From NCBI GenBank assembly GCA_025531455.1, contig JAMYHL010000006.1:186001-250000 (forward strand): a stretch of 64,000 nt of DNA. Reading direction: 5' to 3'. The notes beneath the pieces were generated by a model. The model worked only from the letters and a program-made list of their open reading frames with translations. It did no database searches and was not told where the DNA came from. Positions 24,101 to 35,757 of the stretch are shown here, in pieces. Both the position numbers and the translations under genes were made by a program. Position 1 is the stretch's first letter; each line of letters starts with the position of its first letter. The DNA is from Apiotrichum sp. Y4204. Lineage: Eukaryota; Basidiomycota; Tremellomycetes; Trichosporonales; Trichosporonaceae.

Positions 24101-24646
24101 GGGACACCGGTTGCGCCACTTGGCGAACTGGCTGGCCACGAGGCGGTGGGGCAGGTCGTGGATAATGAGGCTGCTCCAGTCCGTAAGGCGTTCCCAGGAA
24201 CTGCGGAAACCGCGGAAACCTACGCGTCGAAGGCCGCACCCAAGCAGGACACCTCGAAGCCACTACCCCGCCCCCCATCGGCTGATAAGAAGTCGTCCAG
24301 TCGCTCCGCGTCGCCTACAAAGCAGAACGTCGTCTTCCCGTTTGACCTCAAGCGCCCAGGCCCACTCCGCAACTTCTCCAACCACAGCGCCGCGGACGCA
24401 AGCGACGGCGGCTCGGGCACGGACACCACCGGCGCCGGGAACGGGGCTACCGGAGCCAATGGCGAGGGCAAACGGCGCAAGCGGCTGTCGTCGATCAAGG
24501 CGTTTGCGCGCCGTCTGAGCTCGGACCAAGTGCAGGCGCTCCCCATGGCACGCAGCAGCAGCGGCAACTCGGTGGACTCGAAGCACAAGAAGCGCATGTC
24601 GTTTGAGGACAAGCGCAAGCGCCGCAGCTCGTTCCAGGACAGCTGA
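21109..24646 (+). CDS. ABC half-transporter, HMT1/ABCB6-like (heavy-metal tolerance type)
   Basis: Three exons: 21109-21559, 21691-23824, 23863-24646; 1122 residues. An N-terminal hydrophobic region of about five helices (residues 1-180, TMD0-like) precedes a linker, a six-helix exporter domain (from about WPSTSWKLQICCVCC) and one nucleotide-binding domain: Walker A GESGSGKST at about 664, signature LSGGEKQR at about 768, Walker B ILVLDEAT at about 788, and an AHRLSTI H-loop. The motif NTGEVLRIIDRG and TMD0 place it with vacuolar/lysosomal HMT1/ABCB6 half-transporters, which act as homodimers on phytochelatin, glutathione-metal or porphyrin substrates, rather than with mitochondrial ATM1, which has no TMD0. 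A 250-residue hydrophilic tail (residues about 870-1122), Pro/Ser-rich and ending in basic KRKRRSSFQDS, follows the NBD and is unusual. Confidence 0.9.
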
Positions 24647-25362
24647 GTGCATCTGTGTCGCCTCCCATCTCTCCCCGCATCCATAATAGCAAGAACAGGA
24701 ACCGGAATAAATTGCCTTTTGTCCATATCTACCCGTCTAATCACACCCATAGCCACCCGATGCCACCAGATCTCTGCATGGACCCAACAGCGGGGAAAGC
24801 ATATGCCTTGTACAGTCGTGATCAAACTGATTGTGCATCAAGACTTTCCCTGTGGTACAGTACATGAATGGCGTGCTTCGACACAGTGTATGTATCTGCT
24901 TCAACGTAGTCCATTTTCACAATCGGACGGGAATGAGCGAGCATGACTGTCCCCAGTCAGACGTCCGTTGTGCACCTCATTGCCTCGACGTGATCTTGCA
25001 AAGAAAAATATCCCAACACAAGGAGACAAGGCAGTGCTCCTCCTAGCCGGCATTTACACAGACGACCGTCATCTTCCACACGTATCGTCACAATGAACAC
25101 GATGGAACAGATCGAACACCTCGAACACATAACCTGTTTGGTCGGCTTCGATAGTCAAGCAAAAGCAGGGAGCTGGAGCCACGAGAAAATTCTAACGACA
25201 GGAAGAAAATCCGCGGTAAAAGAAGAAAAAAAGAAATAAATGAAAAAATGGGACGATCGTCGGCTTATCATTGAGATCCATTCATCAAGACTCGAGTTTT
25301 ACAGCGTACAGAACGGCAGAGTTCAAGAGTACTGTACTGCAGCGAGCAAACGGCCCGAGGCC
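24647..25362. other. Convergent intergenic region (ABC transporter / phospholipase)
   Basis: About 0.7 kb of 3' flanks, less GC-rich than the genes, with an A-rich run (AAGAAGAAAAAAAGAAATAAA-like) near 25200-25240. No gene seen. Confidence 0.5.
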
Positions 25363-26741
25363 CTAGATAAAGTTGAGGGCGACAAGCAGCGCAGCCATAC
25401 CACTCAAGCCGCTGTTCGTCTGGTAATAGTCAAGCAGCACAGTCGCGCGCGGACGGAGGCCCAGCGCCGCCTGCCGGAGCAGCCACTTTGTCAAGCGCGC
25501 ATTGGTGCCCTCGAGGCCGAGGCCGACGGACGTTGCGCCGAGCCCGCGCGAGACCCACTGCGGCGTCGCAAATGGGAACGTTGCGCCCGTGTTGAACACG
25601 ACCGTCAGCGGCTGCGGCGACTGGGGCGCGAGTGTCGGCTCGAGGAACGCGGCCACCCGCGTCGCCTTTTCGGATATCTCGCCGGGATTCTGCACGCCAT
25701 ACCTCCCCATCAGCACTTTGTTCTCGATTTTATTCTCACCAGTCGTGGCAGCGGAAACCGACGCCGAGGCCACCAGGCACCTCGAAGCCGTCCTTGTTGT
25801 CGTTTGGCCAGCGCTCGGGGTGGAGACCCAGGCCCTCGGCCCACTCGTCCTGCGGCGCGCCGTCGCCCTTGTTGAACCGCGTAAATACAATGCCCTTGCC
25901 GCGCACCTCGCCGAGCGTCGGCACGTGGTCAGCAATGTGCCACAGGTTGCTGCCGTTTTGCTTGAGTGCAGCGTACACGCGGGCACTGAACTCGGGGTGG
26001 TGCTCGCCCTCCTCCTTCAGACACAGCACGAGCGTTTCGCTCGGGTGTGCGCGCAGAAAGCCCTCGGCCCAGTCTAGCTGCTGCCGGAGCGTCGAGTACT
26101 GCGGGCGGATGCCGTGGAACGCTGATGTCAGGAAAAGGAAATTTGGGTGAGGGGGAAAAGTGACATTCATGCAGTCACACTGACGCTTGCGGACTCACTC
26201 TGCAAGTCGCCCTCGTTGACCTTGAGGCGCACGTCGAGGAAGCGGATACCGTCGTTGAGCTGTTCCTCAAGATCACAAGTCTGGCACTGCGAGATGTAAT
26301 CTAGTGTGAGCGGTATCATACCCCACACTCACATCCATGCAGGGCGCTACTCTCATGCGTTCCGGGGACGCACAGCTCGGACAGAAGCGTGTTGTCGGGT
26401 ACGCGCTTCATCCACTCCTGGGGCGGGGGCACGTTGAGGAAGAGGATCGTGTCCTCCTCCGGCCCGATGATCTGGTACGCGAGCAGGCCGTCAATGCCCG
26501 TTGCGAGCTCCTTCCACCCGCGCCGGCGGTCCGGGGGAAGCGAGCTGATCGGCACCTCGACGCTTCCCTCCGCGCTGTCGCGGCGGATCTTGAGCGTCAC
26601 CATCGGATACCCCCCGCGAGGGGGAAGCGCCGCCAGATCAAGGACCTGCGCGCCCCCAGCCGACGAGATGTTCACAGTCTCGCCCAGCTCCGTCGTCGCC
26701 GACGTCACCTGTACGCCGTTGGTGATGAGCTTGAGAGACAT
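25363..26741 (-). CDS. PLC-like phosphodiesterase with PI-PLC X domain
   Basis: Four exons: 26333-26741, 26199-26300, 25740-26121, 25363-25702; introns of 32, 77 and 37 nt; 410 residues. The N-terminal 110 residues resemble a small beta-domain (MSLKLITNGVQV to LNVPPPQEW). The catalytic X-domain follows: LCVPGTHESSALHG with the first catalytic His, DGIRFLDVRLKV with the family's Asp/Arg, then TFHG with the second His after a splice, FLRAHPSETLVLCLKEEGE, and VFTRFNKGD. No Y, C2, PH or EF domains are present, so it is the short, calcium-independent PI-PLC type seen in bacteria and many fungi rather than a Plc1 orthologue. No signal peptide is obvious. Substrate (phosphatidylinositol or GPI) is inferred from family. 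Confidence 0.88.
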
Positions 26742-28353
26742 GTTTTGTGGATGTGCTTTTGGTGTCGCGGGCTCTCTGGAATCGAGAGCGATGTGGGAAT
26801 CGCAAGGTGCGGCCACCGCTGCGTGGTGGGAAGTCGTCGTCTTTGGCCAGTGACGTAATTGTGGGCGGGGATAGTCTGATCCAGTGTGCCGCCCTCTTAG
26901 GACGATAAAGCTGCCGCCGACTCGTCGCGCGTCGCGAGTGCGTCGAGCGTCGCTCTCGCACTCAACTCCGCACCGCGTCACAGATCACAGAGCGAGGTTT
27001 ACATCGCTCTCCACTCAACACCTTGAGGCGGAGGGACACACAACATATTATTCAGTGGATGAGACGAGAAAGAAAAGGTCCGCGCAGTGAACTAAGCCTA
27101 GGCCAAGACAATGGGGCAGTCACCTCATGCTCGAGTTCCAGGAGTGCATCCGTGCGTAACCACACATGCCCAGGTTGAGACATCGAATGTGCCAGGGGAT
27201 CTGAAGATCGGCGATCCTGATAAGATAAGAGTGTGTGGATGCAATGGGCGCGCTGATGAGGATTACACACAGCTCCGCGCTCTGGTCATGGTCAAAGACG
27301 TCTCGGATGGTCGGCACTGGGGAGTGAGCTATGTTGCCGTGCAGTTCACTCGGCGGCCAGCTCGTCAGTCACTTGCCGCTGAGCACCCCCATATGACTGC
27401 AATCGGAGCTCTCGTCGAGCAGGCAGCGGATTGAGCGCGTCCCCCGTCCCCAAAGGAGCATTGGACGGCTACCTGCCGCACGCGGCGTTCGCCGTCGACG
27501 CACATGCATGAGCGGCACGTGTATCCCATCATGAACAGAAGCTACAGAAGCTCAGGAGTCTCTCATCTCCGCACGTCTCCCAGCCACGCCCAGCCAATCG
27601 ATAACGGCGCGGCGCGGCGTTCCGTCCCCCTTTTGCGCGGATATCCAGGACTGGGTCTATGTCCGAAAACTTCTTGGTGGGCGGCCCGGCGGCGAGCCGC
27701 GTGCCGCGTGCGAGCCTGCAAAGGTCGTGGGTGGCGCGATGGCGGTGACGGGGGTCCCGACGCTCGCCCCGATCGCGATCTACTAGGCTGTCGTAGTCTC
27801 CGGCCGTCGGCTGCTAGTGGGCTGGAATGTGGTTGCCGCAAAGCGTTCCGAAGAGCGTATCTTGTGACTCACTGCTCTGCGGACCTGGGGCGAGTAGAGC
27901 CAATTGAATGGCTGCTGAACTGCTGACTGGAAGAGCAGCGCAGCAGCGCAGTCGAGATGCTCCACCATTCGTCGACTGTTTTTCCCCGACATGACGACAG
28001 AAAACGCAGTGACATTTGTGTCTCGGCCTCTTGGCGGCTGGTCATGGGCCGTCCTGTGATCCTGTGTCGGTTTGGTCAGCAGAGCAACAACACCCGAGAT
28101 GAGATGAGTTGCGAGCTGCCGAGGAGCGCCACCACCAAAACGATCCAAAGGGTCTGGAGGAGATATGAATAGCGATGGGCAACCCGCTTTGATCTCGTTG
28201 GGTCCCATCTTGATGATATCAATCTTGACATTTCTCCCATTGCGATAAACTTTACATCTCCCTTGATCTTCGTATCACCCGAACAATCTTCCCATCTTCC
28301 ATCTTCACATTTCCCATCTCCCCATCTCCGTCCCATTCTCACCGCCACCCACG
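26742..28353. other. Divergent intergenic region (phospholipase / thioesterase)
   Basis: About 1.6 kb containing both promoters. Several short ORFs exist but none shows protein-like composition or splice signals. The last 120 bases before 28354 are pyrimidine-rich (repeated CATCTTCCATCTTCACA-like units). Confidence 0.5.
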
Positions 28354-30227
28354 ATGCGCCTCGGCCCCGTCTCCAACGTGCTCCGCACCGCGCGCAGCCG
28401 CTCCCCGTCGCCGCTCTCGTCGCCGCTGTCCCCGCGCTCCCCCACCTCCCCCGTCCACCAGCATTTCAATGTCTCGCTTCTCCCGCCGCTCTCGCGCGCG
28501 TCGTCCCAGGCCGCAGCGAAGAAGCAGCTTCTGAGCATCACCGAGATTGACCGCCTCCTCACCCACATTGCGAGTGAGTAACCACCGGCCGTGCGCCGTG
28601 TGCCGCGTGCTCGATTGCCCCTCTTGATCCAATTCCTCACACACCAGGCGCGTCGCCCAAGACCCAGTCCGACACGCCAATGGTCATGCGCGCACACCCC
28701 ATCCCGTGGATGCGCGCCGGGTGCGGCATGCCCGACCTCGAGTCGTCGTCCACCGCGTCCCACCCCGTCCGCTCGCCCCCGCTCTCCCAGGCCGAGCAGG
28801 ACGCCCTCATCAAGCCAAGGCACATGTCCGCGTCGTACACCTCGTTCGATCTCCCTCTCGCGACCGACCCCAAGCTGTACGACCAGTATGTCAACTTTAC
28901 CGGAGGTTTCCGTGAGTCCTTTTGGTCGGGGGATAGTGCTGACTTCAGGCATGGGCAAGCTCCTTGAGAGTGAGTAGTAGGCGGGGTAGGCAGCCGCAGG
29001 CGCGGTATGGCATGAGTCCACTTTCAATGTCTCACCATACTCACTCCCAGACCTCGACTCGCTCGCCGGTGCCGTCGCGTACCGCCACTGTCTCGCCAAT
29101 GCGCCCGCGGCCGACGGCCGCGCAACGGAAAACTTCCACCAGGAGGCCAACCGCGCGGGAATTTACCTCGCGACCGCTTCCGCCGACCGTCTCGACATGT
29201 TCGGCAAGCTCAACCACGAGAATGTCCGGTGAGTAACCAGCAGGCTTTTTAATCTCACACCAGTGACCTCCGCTTCTCGGGCTTTGTCACCTGGACGGGT
29301 AACTCGTCGATGGAGGTGTTCGTCAAGATGGAGGGCAAGCGCATTGGCGCCGACGAGAGCGATACGCTTATGCTTGGCCGTTTTGCGATGGTCTGTCGCG
29401 ATGCGCACACGAACAAGGCGCGCAAGGTGCCGCCTCTGATTGTCGAGACGGAGGAGGAGAAGATGCTGTGGCAGCTCGGCCAGGAGCACAAGGAGAGCCG
29501 CACGTCGTTCCAGAAGGCGGCGCTCGACAAGCAGCCCCCCACCGAGGAGGAGGCCGAGCAGCTGCACGCGTTCATGCTCGAGGTTAAGGACAAGAAGGAG
29601 TTCCAGGGCGAGCAGATTGTCAAGATGAAGGACACGGAGATCCAGAAGGTCGAACTCATGTTCCCCCAGGAACGCAACCTCCACGGCAAGGTGTTTGGTG
29701 GCTACCTGATGCGCATGGTGAGTACCAGCACCGCCTGAACTGCTGTCTGACAACAGGCCTTTGAGCTCTGCTTCACCAACGCGGCCATCTTTGCGCAGCA
29801 GCCGCTCCGCTTCCTGTCCCTTGACCAGATCACCTTCCGCCTGCCCGTGCCCGTCGGCTCCATTGTGCGCCTCACCTCGAAGATTGTCAAGACAACGCAG
29901 CCCGACCCCGTGACCGACTCGAACGCAAAGGCACACATCAAGGTCAAGGCCGAGGTCGAGGAGATTGAGACTGGCGTAAGTGTATCTAAAAATGGGTTCG
30001 AGCTCGTGCTCACAAAACAGAACCGCCGCGAGACCAACACCTTTTACTTTACCATGGCCAAGGAGGACGGCAAGCCGTTCGGCAAGGTCGTCATCCCCGA
30101 GACCTACCACGAGACCATGTACTTCCTCGAGGGCGAGCGCCGCCTCGCTGTCGGCTCGGAGATGCGCCGCCTCTACGCCGCCAGCCTCTCCGACTCGCCC
30201 GACACCCCGCCGCATCCTATCCAGTAA
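28354..30227 (+). CDS. Acyl-CoA thioesterase, ACOT9-like, double HotDog
   Basis: Seven exons: 28354-28573, 28648-28911, 28949-28969, 29051-29228, 29264-29717, 29757-29975, 30021-30227; 520 residues. Exon 3 is only 21 nt (MGKLLE). The N-terminus is Arg/Ser-rich without acids (MRLGPVSNVLRTARSRS), a likely mitochondrial targeting peptide. First HotDog domain: LAGAVAYRHCLAN, LATASADRLDM, SGFVTWTGNSSMEVFVKM. Second: FPQERNLHGKVFGGYLMRM joined by splice to AFELCFTNAAIFA, LDQITFRLPVPVGSIVRLTS, the helix-on-strand signature of the family. ACOT9-type enzymes hydrolyse acyl-CoAs to fatty acid and CoA in the mitochondrial matrix. A Met/Ala/Glu-rich insert separates the domains, as in other family members. 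Convergent with the Ste50-like gene. Confidence 0.92.
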
Positions 30228-30631
30228 ATGAACCTTTGGTGTCAGGTGTAAATGGACGCCTGCGCCTTGTATCACGTACCGCGTACCATACCGTCGGGAG
30301 CATGCATCTGTACAATGTAGAACTGGGTCCAATCCGCAATGACGGTGGTCAGTCACCCCGGTGTGCCTGTGTGTCCGAATGAGAGTTCTGGGAGAACCAT
30401 AATCTTGATGATCAAGTGTGCAGACACACCCGAAACCCATACGACGCCACATTCCGACCACAGTTCCTACACGTCCTCACCCCATCCCATCCCGCATTCT
30501 GCTCGAGATCGCAATCTCCGCATCAAAACCCATGGCATTATCAGATGGCTGTACAGTACATAACCATATCACATTGACGCAAGCGTCGCAAGTCGTTGGC
30601 CCAGGCGTGTGCGCCGGGCGTCTTCTCCACC
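30228..30631. other. Convergent intergenic region (thioesterase / Ste50-like)
   Basis: About 0.4 kb of shared 3' flank; nothing else seen. Confidence 0.5.
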
Positions 30632-32850
30632 TCACTTCTCCTCGTCCCGTTTCGGTGATCCGTCAGGCGGTCCTCCAGGCGACGGCGTCGCATTCTGCGC
30701 CGACGGCTGCGTCTGCCCCGGTCCCTGTCCTTGTGCTTGTCCCTGCCCCGTGCCCACACCCGCACCTGCACCTGCACCCGCGCCCGTGCCCGAGCCGGAC
30801 CCCGAGCCCGACTCGTTCGGGAGCTTGCCGACAAACCACGCAGGTACCCAGCCCCGCGCGCCCGTGTCCTCCTTTATGCTGTAGCTCCAGTGGCAGTACT
30901 TTTTGTACACGCGGATGCGGTCGCCTTCCTTGAGACTGAGCTCGTTTTCGTCCTTGGAGGTAAAGTCCATGAGCGCCTTGCCGGGGTACGACGACGAGAT
31001 GATGTTGCCGGGCTGGATTGGCGCGCGGCCAGACACGCGGCCGGGGGTCGAGGGGGATACGGCGCCGACGGGGGCGGTGAGCTCGAGGAGACACCCGGCG
31101 GGAACCCACGCCGAGCGCGTGGGATCGGATACAATGTTGCCACGCCCTTCGGGATCGCGCTGTACGAACCACCAACCCTTGGCCTTGGACATGACTACAA
31201 ACGTCGCGCCTACGGCGACGTTGAACTCGTCGTTTCGGTCCGCAATGTACGGGTATATCGAAATAGCGTAGGTCACCTTTTGCGAGTTGCCGTCCTTGTC
31301 GAGGACTGTCCCGTTTGGCTGCGGCTTGGCCGCGTCTGAATTGACCATTTCCGGGCTCGGTAGCTCGGGGAACGCGCCCTCGCCCGTGCGCCCCTGGCGG
31401 TCACCGTTCGCCGCGCTACTGCCTCGTGTGGGCGATGCCAGCGTGGACTCTATCGTAGGAAGCACATTTGTCGCAGAGTTGGCCGGCAAGCCCAGCTTGG
31501 CCGCCCGCTTCTCCTGCGCGACAACGACAGGCGAGCGGATATCACGGATGTGGCGGAGCATAAACACCGGGCGCTGACCGCTCTCCTTGAGGCGCTGGAA
31601 CAGCAGGAGAGGCTTTTCGTCATAGGACAGGCAGCGTTCTGGGATGTGAGCACTCATCCGCTGCAGCTGCTTGTCACTTACCCGTATTTCCAAAACAGAT
31701 AAACAAGGCGTACATCTTCCAGTCATCGTTGATCTTGTACTTTTTGAGTGCGGCCGGAAGCACCTTCCAGCACGGGTCCTCCATGTTGACTCTAAAGCTC
31801 TTGGCCTGCTCCTTGGAACGCGCGGTGCGGTCAGACGGGTGATGTGCGGTAGTGGGGTCAACAGGGGGTGTAGGTGAGGACGGGAGGGGCCCGCTCGTCG
31901 CGCCCGTGCGGCTCTTTGACGGGTGCGGTGGCAACGGCGGCATGACGCCCCCACTGCCGTTCCGAGTAAGTGGTGGCTTTGGCGTGAGGAGGTCGGCCTG
32001 CAGGCGGCTGCCGGACGCGGTCGCAAATTGTGATGGGGAGGTGAAAGACAGGCCCGAGGCAGTGATGGGTGTCTGCGAGTCGCCAATAACGCCCTCTTCA
32101 ACCAGGGTCGGAACACCTGCAGGCATCGGAATGCCCGAGTCTGTCATGGCGCGGCGCATCAGCAAGGCTTCGTGCTCGAGCTGGTTCACCCGTCGTCCCA
32201 GGGTGCCGACCACGTTCAACATCTCGTCAATCTTGGCAGCCTGTGCCATTGCTTCCAGCGCAACGTCCTCTGCGTGTGTGAGTGGAGGGAGATCCAGCGG
32301 AGCGCGCGAGTGCGTATCCCGAGGTACTCACCTTGTGGCCGCCAATCGTCTGGACTGATCTCCACTCCCTCCTCCTTTTTCCGGTCGTACGCGGCGCGCA
32401 GCACCGTGAGACGGTGCCCTAGCGATGTCATCCCCAAATCGATGAGCGACTCATTGTCGAGCGCACACAGCACTTCGCCCGTGATGCCATGTTCTGATGT
32501 CAGTGAGAGGTCAGAGGCTGGGGCGGTTGAAGGAGCCGGGACCTGAACAACACGCCGACATGGCGGGTGCGATGGGGCACGGTATGATCCCGCACAAACT
32601 GCTCTGCAGCTCTGCAGGCTTCCATCTAGGATCGAGGTACAGATGGCAGTGCCAATAGCTTCCTCCCGCTGCGTGGTCACGCTTCCCATCTCCACACGCT
32701 GGCATCACGCCAATCCCACTGGGACGCACCATAGATAACATTCTCGTACCCCTCGATGCCCAGGGTGATGAGCCACGAGTTGACCTCGGCCTCGTCCCAT
32801 TCCGTGATGGGTTTGCCGGGCGACAGCGGCTTGGGCGACACGGCCGTCAT
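30632..32850 (-). CDS. STE50: Ste50/Ubc2-type MAPK adaptor: SAM, RA and two SH3 domains
   Basis: Four exons: 32730-32850, 32332-32493, 31682-32269, 30632-31638; 625 residues. SAM domain at residues about 14-82: ITEWDEAEVNSWLITLGIEG, then across a 236-nt intron HGITGEVLCALDNESLIDLG and HRLTVLRAAYDRKKEEG. A coiled-coil stretch (IDEMLNVVGTLGRRVNQLEH) follows. Ras-association domain at about 255-345 (SFRVNMEDPCWKVLPAALKK, WKMYALFICF). Two SH3 domains are C-terminal: ALYPY-like AISIYPYIADRNDEF with GWWFVQ, and ALMDFTSKDENELSLKEGDR with GWVPAWFVGKL. This four-domain layout is the basidiomycete Ubc2 form of Ste50, linking the MAPKKK Ste11 and Ras/Cdc42 in pheromone and filamentation signalling; the SH3 pair is absent from ascomycete Ste50. 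The tail is GSGSGTGAGAGQGQ-type low complexity. An in-frame upstream ATG at 33495 would add 215 low-complexity residues and is not favoured. Confidence 0.92.
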
Positions 32851-34497
32851 GGCGCGCGGGGCCCGTGTGGGCGTGGACGGGATCGTGGGCGGGGAGGTGG
32901 GTGGCCGGGGGAGCCGAGGGAGCGGACGGGGGTTGCGCCGCGGCGAGGTGCGGAGGGGTGGTGGGATATTTGAGATATTTGTGATATTTGAGATGTTGGG
33001 TGGTGAGATGGGATGCGCGGGAGAGAGGGAGAGGGCGATTGACGACGACAGATTGGATGCGCGGCGCGGCGGCCTGGACGCCGAGGGCGAGCGGGGAGAG
33101 CGGAGCGGAGGAGCGGAGGAGAGGGGGAGCGCGGTGGCGTCTGCGTTAGGCTTGGTGAGTGTCGCGGCACGCGGGCGCGGGCACGGGCAGTGACTCTGCG
33201 TGCGTCTGAGCTGATGTCGCGGGCTCGGCCAAGTGCGGCTGCGTGGTGGCAAGTGGTGGCTAGTTGCGCGGGGTGATGAGTAGAAGGGGAGACTGCGATG
33301 GAGCGGCGGATGCGATGTGGGGAGAGGGATGTGGTGTGGTGGTGAATCGATGCCCTTGGGGGATTGCGATGATGATGATGATGGAGAATGGAGGTGGTGG
33401 TCGTGGTGATGATGATGATGATGATGACCAACGAAGGAGCGGCACGAGAGAGACAAGCAGAGCAACAGAGGAGAGGGAGGGAGAGAGAACAGCACAAGGG
33501 GGGGAACAACGGGTAAACTGGATTAGAAAGGGCAGTGCAAACTGTAATCAAAGTGGATAGATCTCTTCACAATTCCTAATCACTGCCGCTAATCACGAAG
33601 CCGCCTGGAATGACCTGTGCGATCTCGAAATTCACCTCTTGTTCCTTCCTCTTCCAGCTCTTCCAAGCCACCCACACGCTCTGACAATAGAACATAGGAT
33701 GCCCCAATAGCAGCTGCGGAGAACACCGCGGACACGGACACGGAGGACGGCGAGCACCAGCACAATGGAGGAGCGGAATGTGGCATGGAGGGCAGTACGG
33801 CAGATCCCTCGTGTAACGGCACAAATGGACGCTTTTGTACAGACCTCGTCTGTATTCCGAGCTGCTGGGGAGGAAGAGGGCGGAGATCTCAGAGAGACGA
33901 TGGACATCAATAGAGGTCAAATTACCGTCTTCTGCACTGCCATCACGTCGCTGAGGTCTGGAATTATAGAGACGATATGGTGACGACGACCGGCACAATG
34001 GGACTGCAAGATGAAGATCCTGTTCCCGATGTGCGTGTCAGCACAAATCGCGCAGTCTAGAAGGCCATTTGTGCGCCGTACGAGGCCGACAAGCGGCCAG
34101 CTGTAGCGTGAGGAGCTGTCCATTGCGAACTCGCGAAGGGACGGCGTTCTGTACCCACGCTTCCGCCACACTCCCTGCACCGCTGTGCGCTGAGGACCGC
34201 TGGATCTGGAGTGTAAACCATGTCTGCGGGGTAGAAGTAGATGATCAAGCCCGAGCTCATGATGCCGAGCACTGTGGGCTCAGTGACAGTGGACGATGCA
34301 CGATGCACTAGGATACATGCAGAGCGCAGACGGGAATCCGGAATATCGCTGATGCTGATGGGAGAGATGGAGCGCCACTCGAAACCTCCAAACCACGCAC
34401 TGCAAGTCGGACGAACCTCCACCTCGGTCTACCTCGATTTCCGACTTTGCGACTTGCGAGCTTGTACGCTCACAACCAGCTTCTCTTGTCCACCACC
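32851..34497. other. Divergent intergenic region (STE50 / COX18-like)
   Basis: About 1.65 kb. Contains the long Pro/Ser/His-coding open leader upstream of STE50 and a GAT microsatellite. On the minus strand at 33576-34422, overlapping open frames exist without usable splice signals; no gene is supported. Confidence 0.5.
33368..33427. repeat. Imperfect GAT trinucleotide microsatellite
   Basis: Two pure (GAT)n runs, about 33368-33383 and 33408-33427, flank a GGTGGTGGTCGTGG-like stretch, in the leader of the STE50-like gene. In the opposite frame it would read as a His run. Confidence 0.8.
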
Positions 34498-35757
34498 ATG
34501 TCGTTCCGTACGTTCCGCGCCGGTCTGCGGGCTACGACGCGGCCCACGCTCGCACGCCCGCCGGCACGCATCGCGCCGGCGCGGCCGGCGCGGCGTGGCA
34601 TTGCCTCGGGGCCAATCACGGCGCTCGCGGACGTGATCCTCGCCTCGCCGGTACCGTACGGCGCAACAATCGTCGCGCTCACGCTCACTGTTCGCTCGGC
34701 GATCTCGCTGCCCGCCGCGCTGTGGACGCGGAAACGGACGCGCCGCCTCCGCGAGGTGGTCATGCCCGAGATGAAGCGGGAAAACGACCGTCTGGCCCTC
34801 GAAGTCTTCAAGGAGTGCCGCGCAAAGGGCGTCGGACCCGACGAATACATGGTCGAGCTGAAGAAGCGGGTAAGCGGAACAAATAGATAACAGCTCACGG
34901 AAAGGTGAAAGACGCGCAGTTTGCGCTGCACAGAAAGTACAACACACACCCCATGTTCACGCTCGCGGTCCCGTTCCTCACCAACATTCCGATTCTGGTG
35001 GTCACCTCCCTCGCGATCCGGCAGGCAGTCGACACGCCTGCGAGCGCGCTCGTCGGCCAGTCCCTACTGTGGATCTCTGACATCTCCGTCCCGGATCCAC
35101 AGGGGCTTATCGGTCTATTGGCCGGCTGCCTCGCGTTTGCGAGTTCCGAGATCCACGGCGCACGGAGACGGCGGCTCGAGGCGGAGACAAAGGCCGTTGC
35201 GAGTCCCGATGTACCCCCCGTTGAAGAGCTCACCCCGCCTCCGAAGCCCGAGACGCCGCGTACCGCCAGCAAGCTTGCCACTCCGCCCCGCCTCCCGTCC
35301 CATTTACGGCGCTTTAGCACAACGTCCCCGGCTGCAGCCGTGCGGCCCATGCGCCGCCCGACAAACAAAAAGAAGCCCATGCCCGTGCCCTACTCGCGCG
35401 TACTGGAGGACGTGGACACCGTCCCCGGTGGCCGCCAGATGGTGAAAAACACTACGAGCGCATTCCAGACTGTCATGGAGTACGGCGTCAAGGCATGGAG
35501 TGTGGGCATCATTGCCATGGCGCTCTCCCAGCCGGCCGTGAGTGGACGGATAAAAGATAAAACTATGCTGACGGCAGGCACTCGTGTTCTACTGGGTGTG
35601 CTCGATCTCGTATACGCTCGTGCAAAACCTCGTGTTTGCGCGCATTGACGAGCGCGAGGACAGAGCGCGCCGCCTCCTCAAGGCTGCGGGCGTGAGCCAG
35701 AGGCAGCAGATGGTGAACAATGCCGCCGCGGCGAGCAATCCCCCAGGCCCAATGTAG
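34498..35757 (+). CDS. COX18: Mitochondrial inner-membrane insertase, Cox18/Oxa1/YidC family
   Basis: Three exons: 34498-34869, 34905-35537, 35578-35757; introns 35 and 40 nt; 394 residues. The N-terminus (SFRTFRAGLRATTRPTLARP, then RPARRGIAS) is a strong mitochondrial presequence. The YidC/Oxa1 core follows: hydrophobic segment around YGATIVALTLTVRSAISLP, a basic hairpin (ALWTRKRTRRLREVVMPEMK), HPMFTLAVPFLTNIPILVVT, GLIGLLAGCLAFASS, then WSVGIIAMALSQPA joined to ALVFYWVCSISYTLVQNLVF. This arrangement fits Cox18, which exports the Cox2 C-terminal tail across the inner membrane, rather than Oxa1, which has a long C-terminal ribosome-binding tail; the tail here is short. About 95 polar Pro/Thr/Arg residues are inserted between helices 3 and 4, a longer loop than I would expect. 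Confidence 0.82.

Noticed and set aside
29163..30461. 432-codon minus-strand frame over the thioesterase
   Set aside because: Antisense of the HotDog domains, whose family motifs on the plus strand are unambiguous.
33280..33495. Ste50 N-terminal His/Pro/Ser extension as real protein
   Set aside because: Encoded by microsatellite and pyrimidine leader; the SAM domain begins right after the downstream ATG at 32850, the more typical start.
33576..34422. Overlapping minus-strand frames containing CAICADTHIGN-like and CRECGG segments
   Set aside because: No usable splice donors/acceptors joining them and no recognisable domain; considered as a possible divergent gene with COX18 but unsupported.
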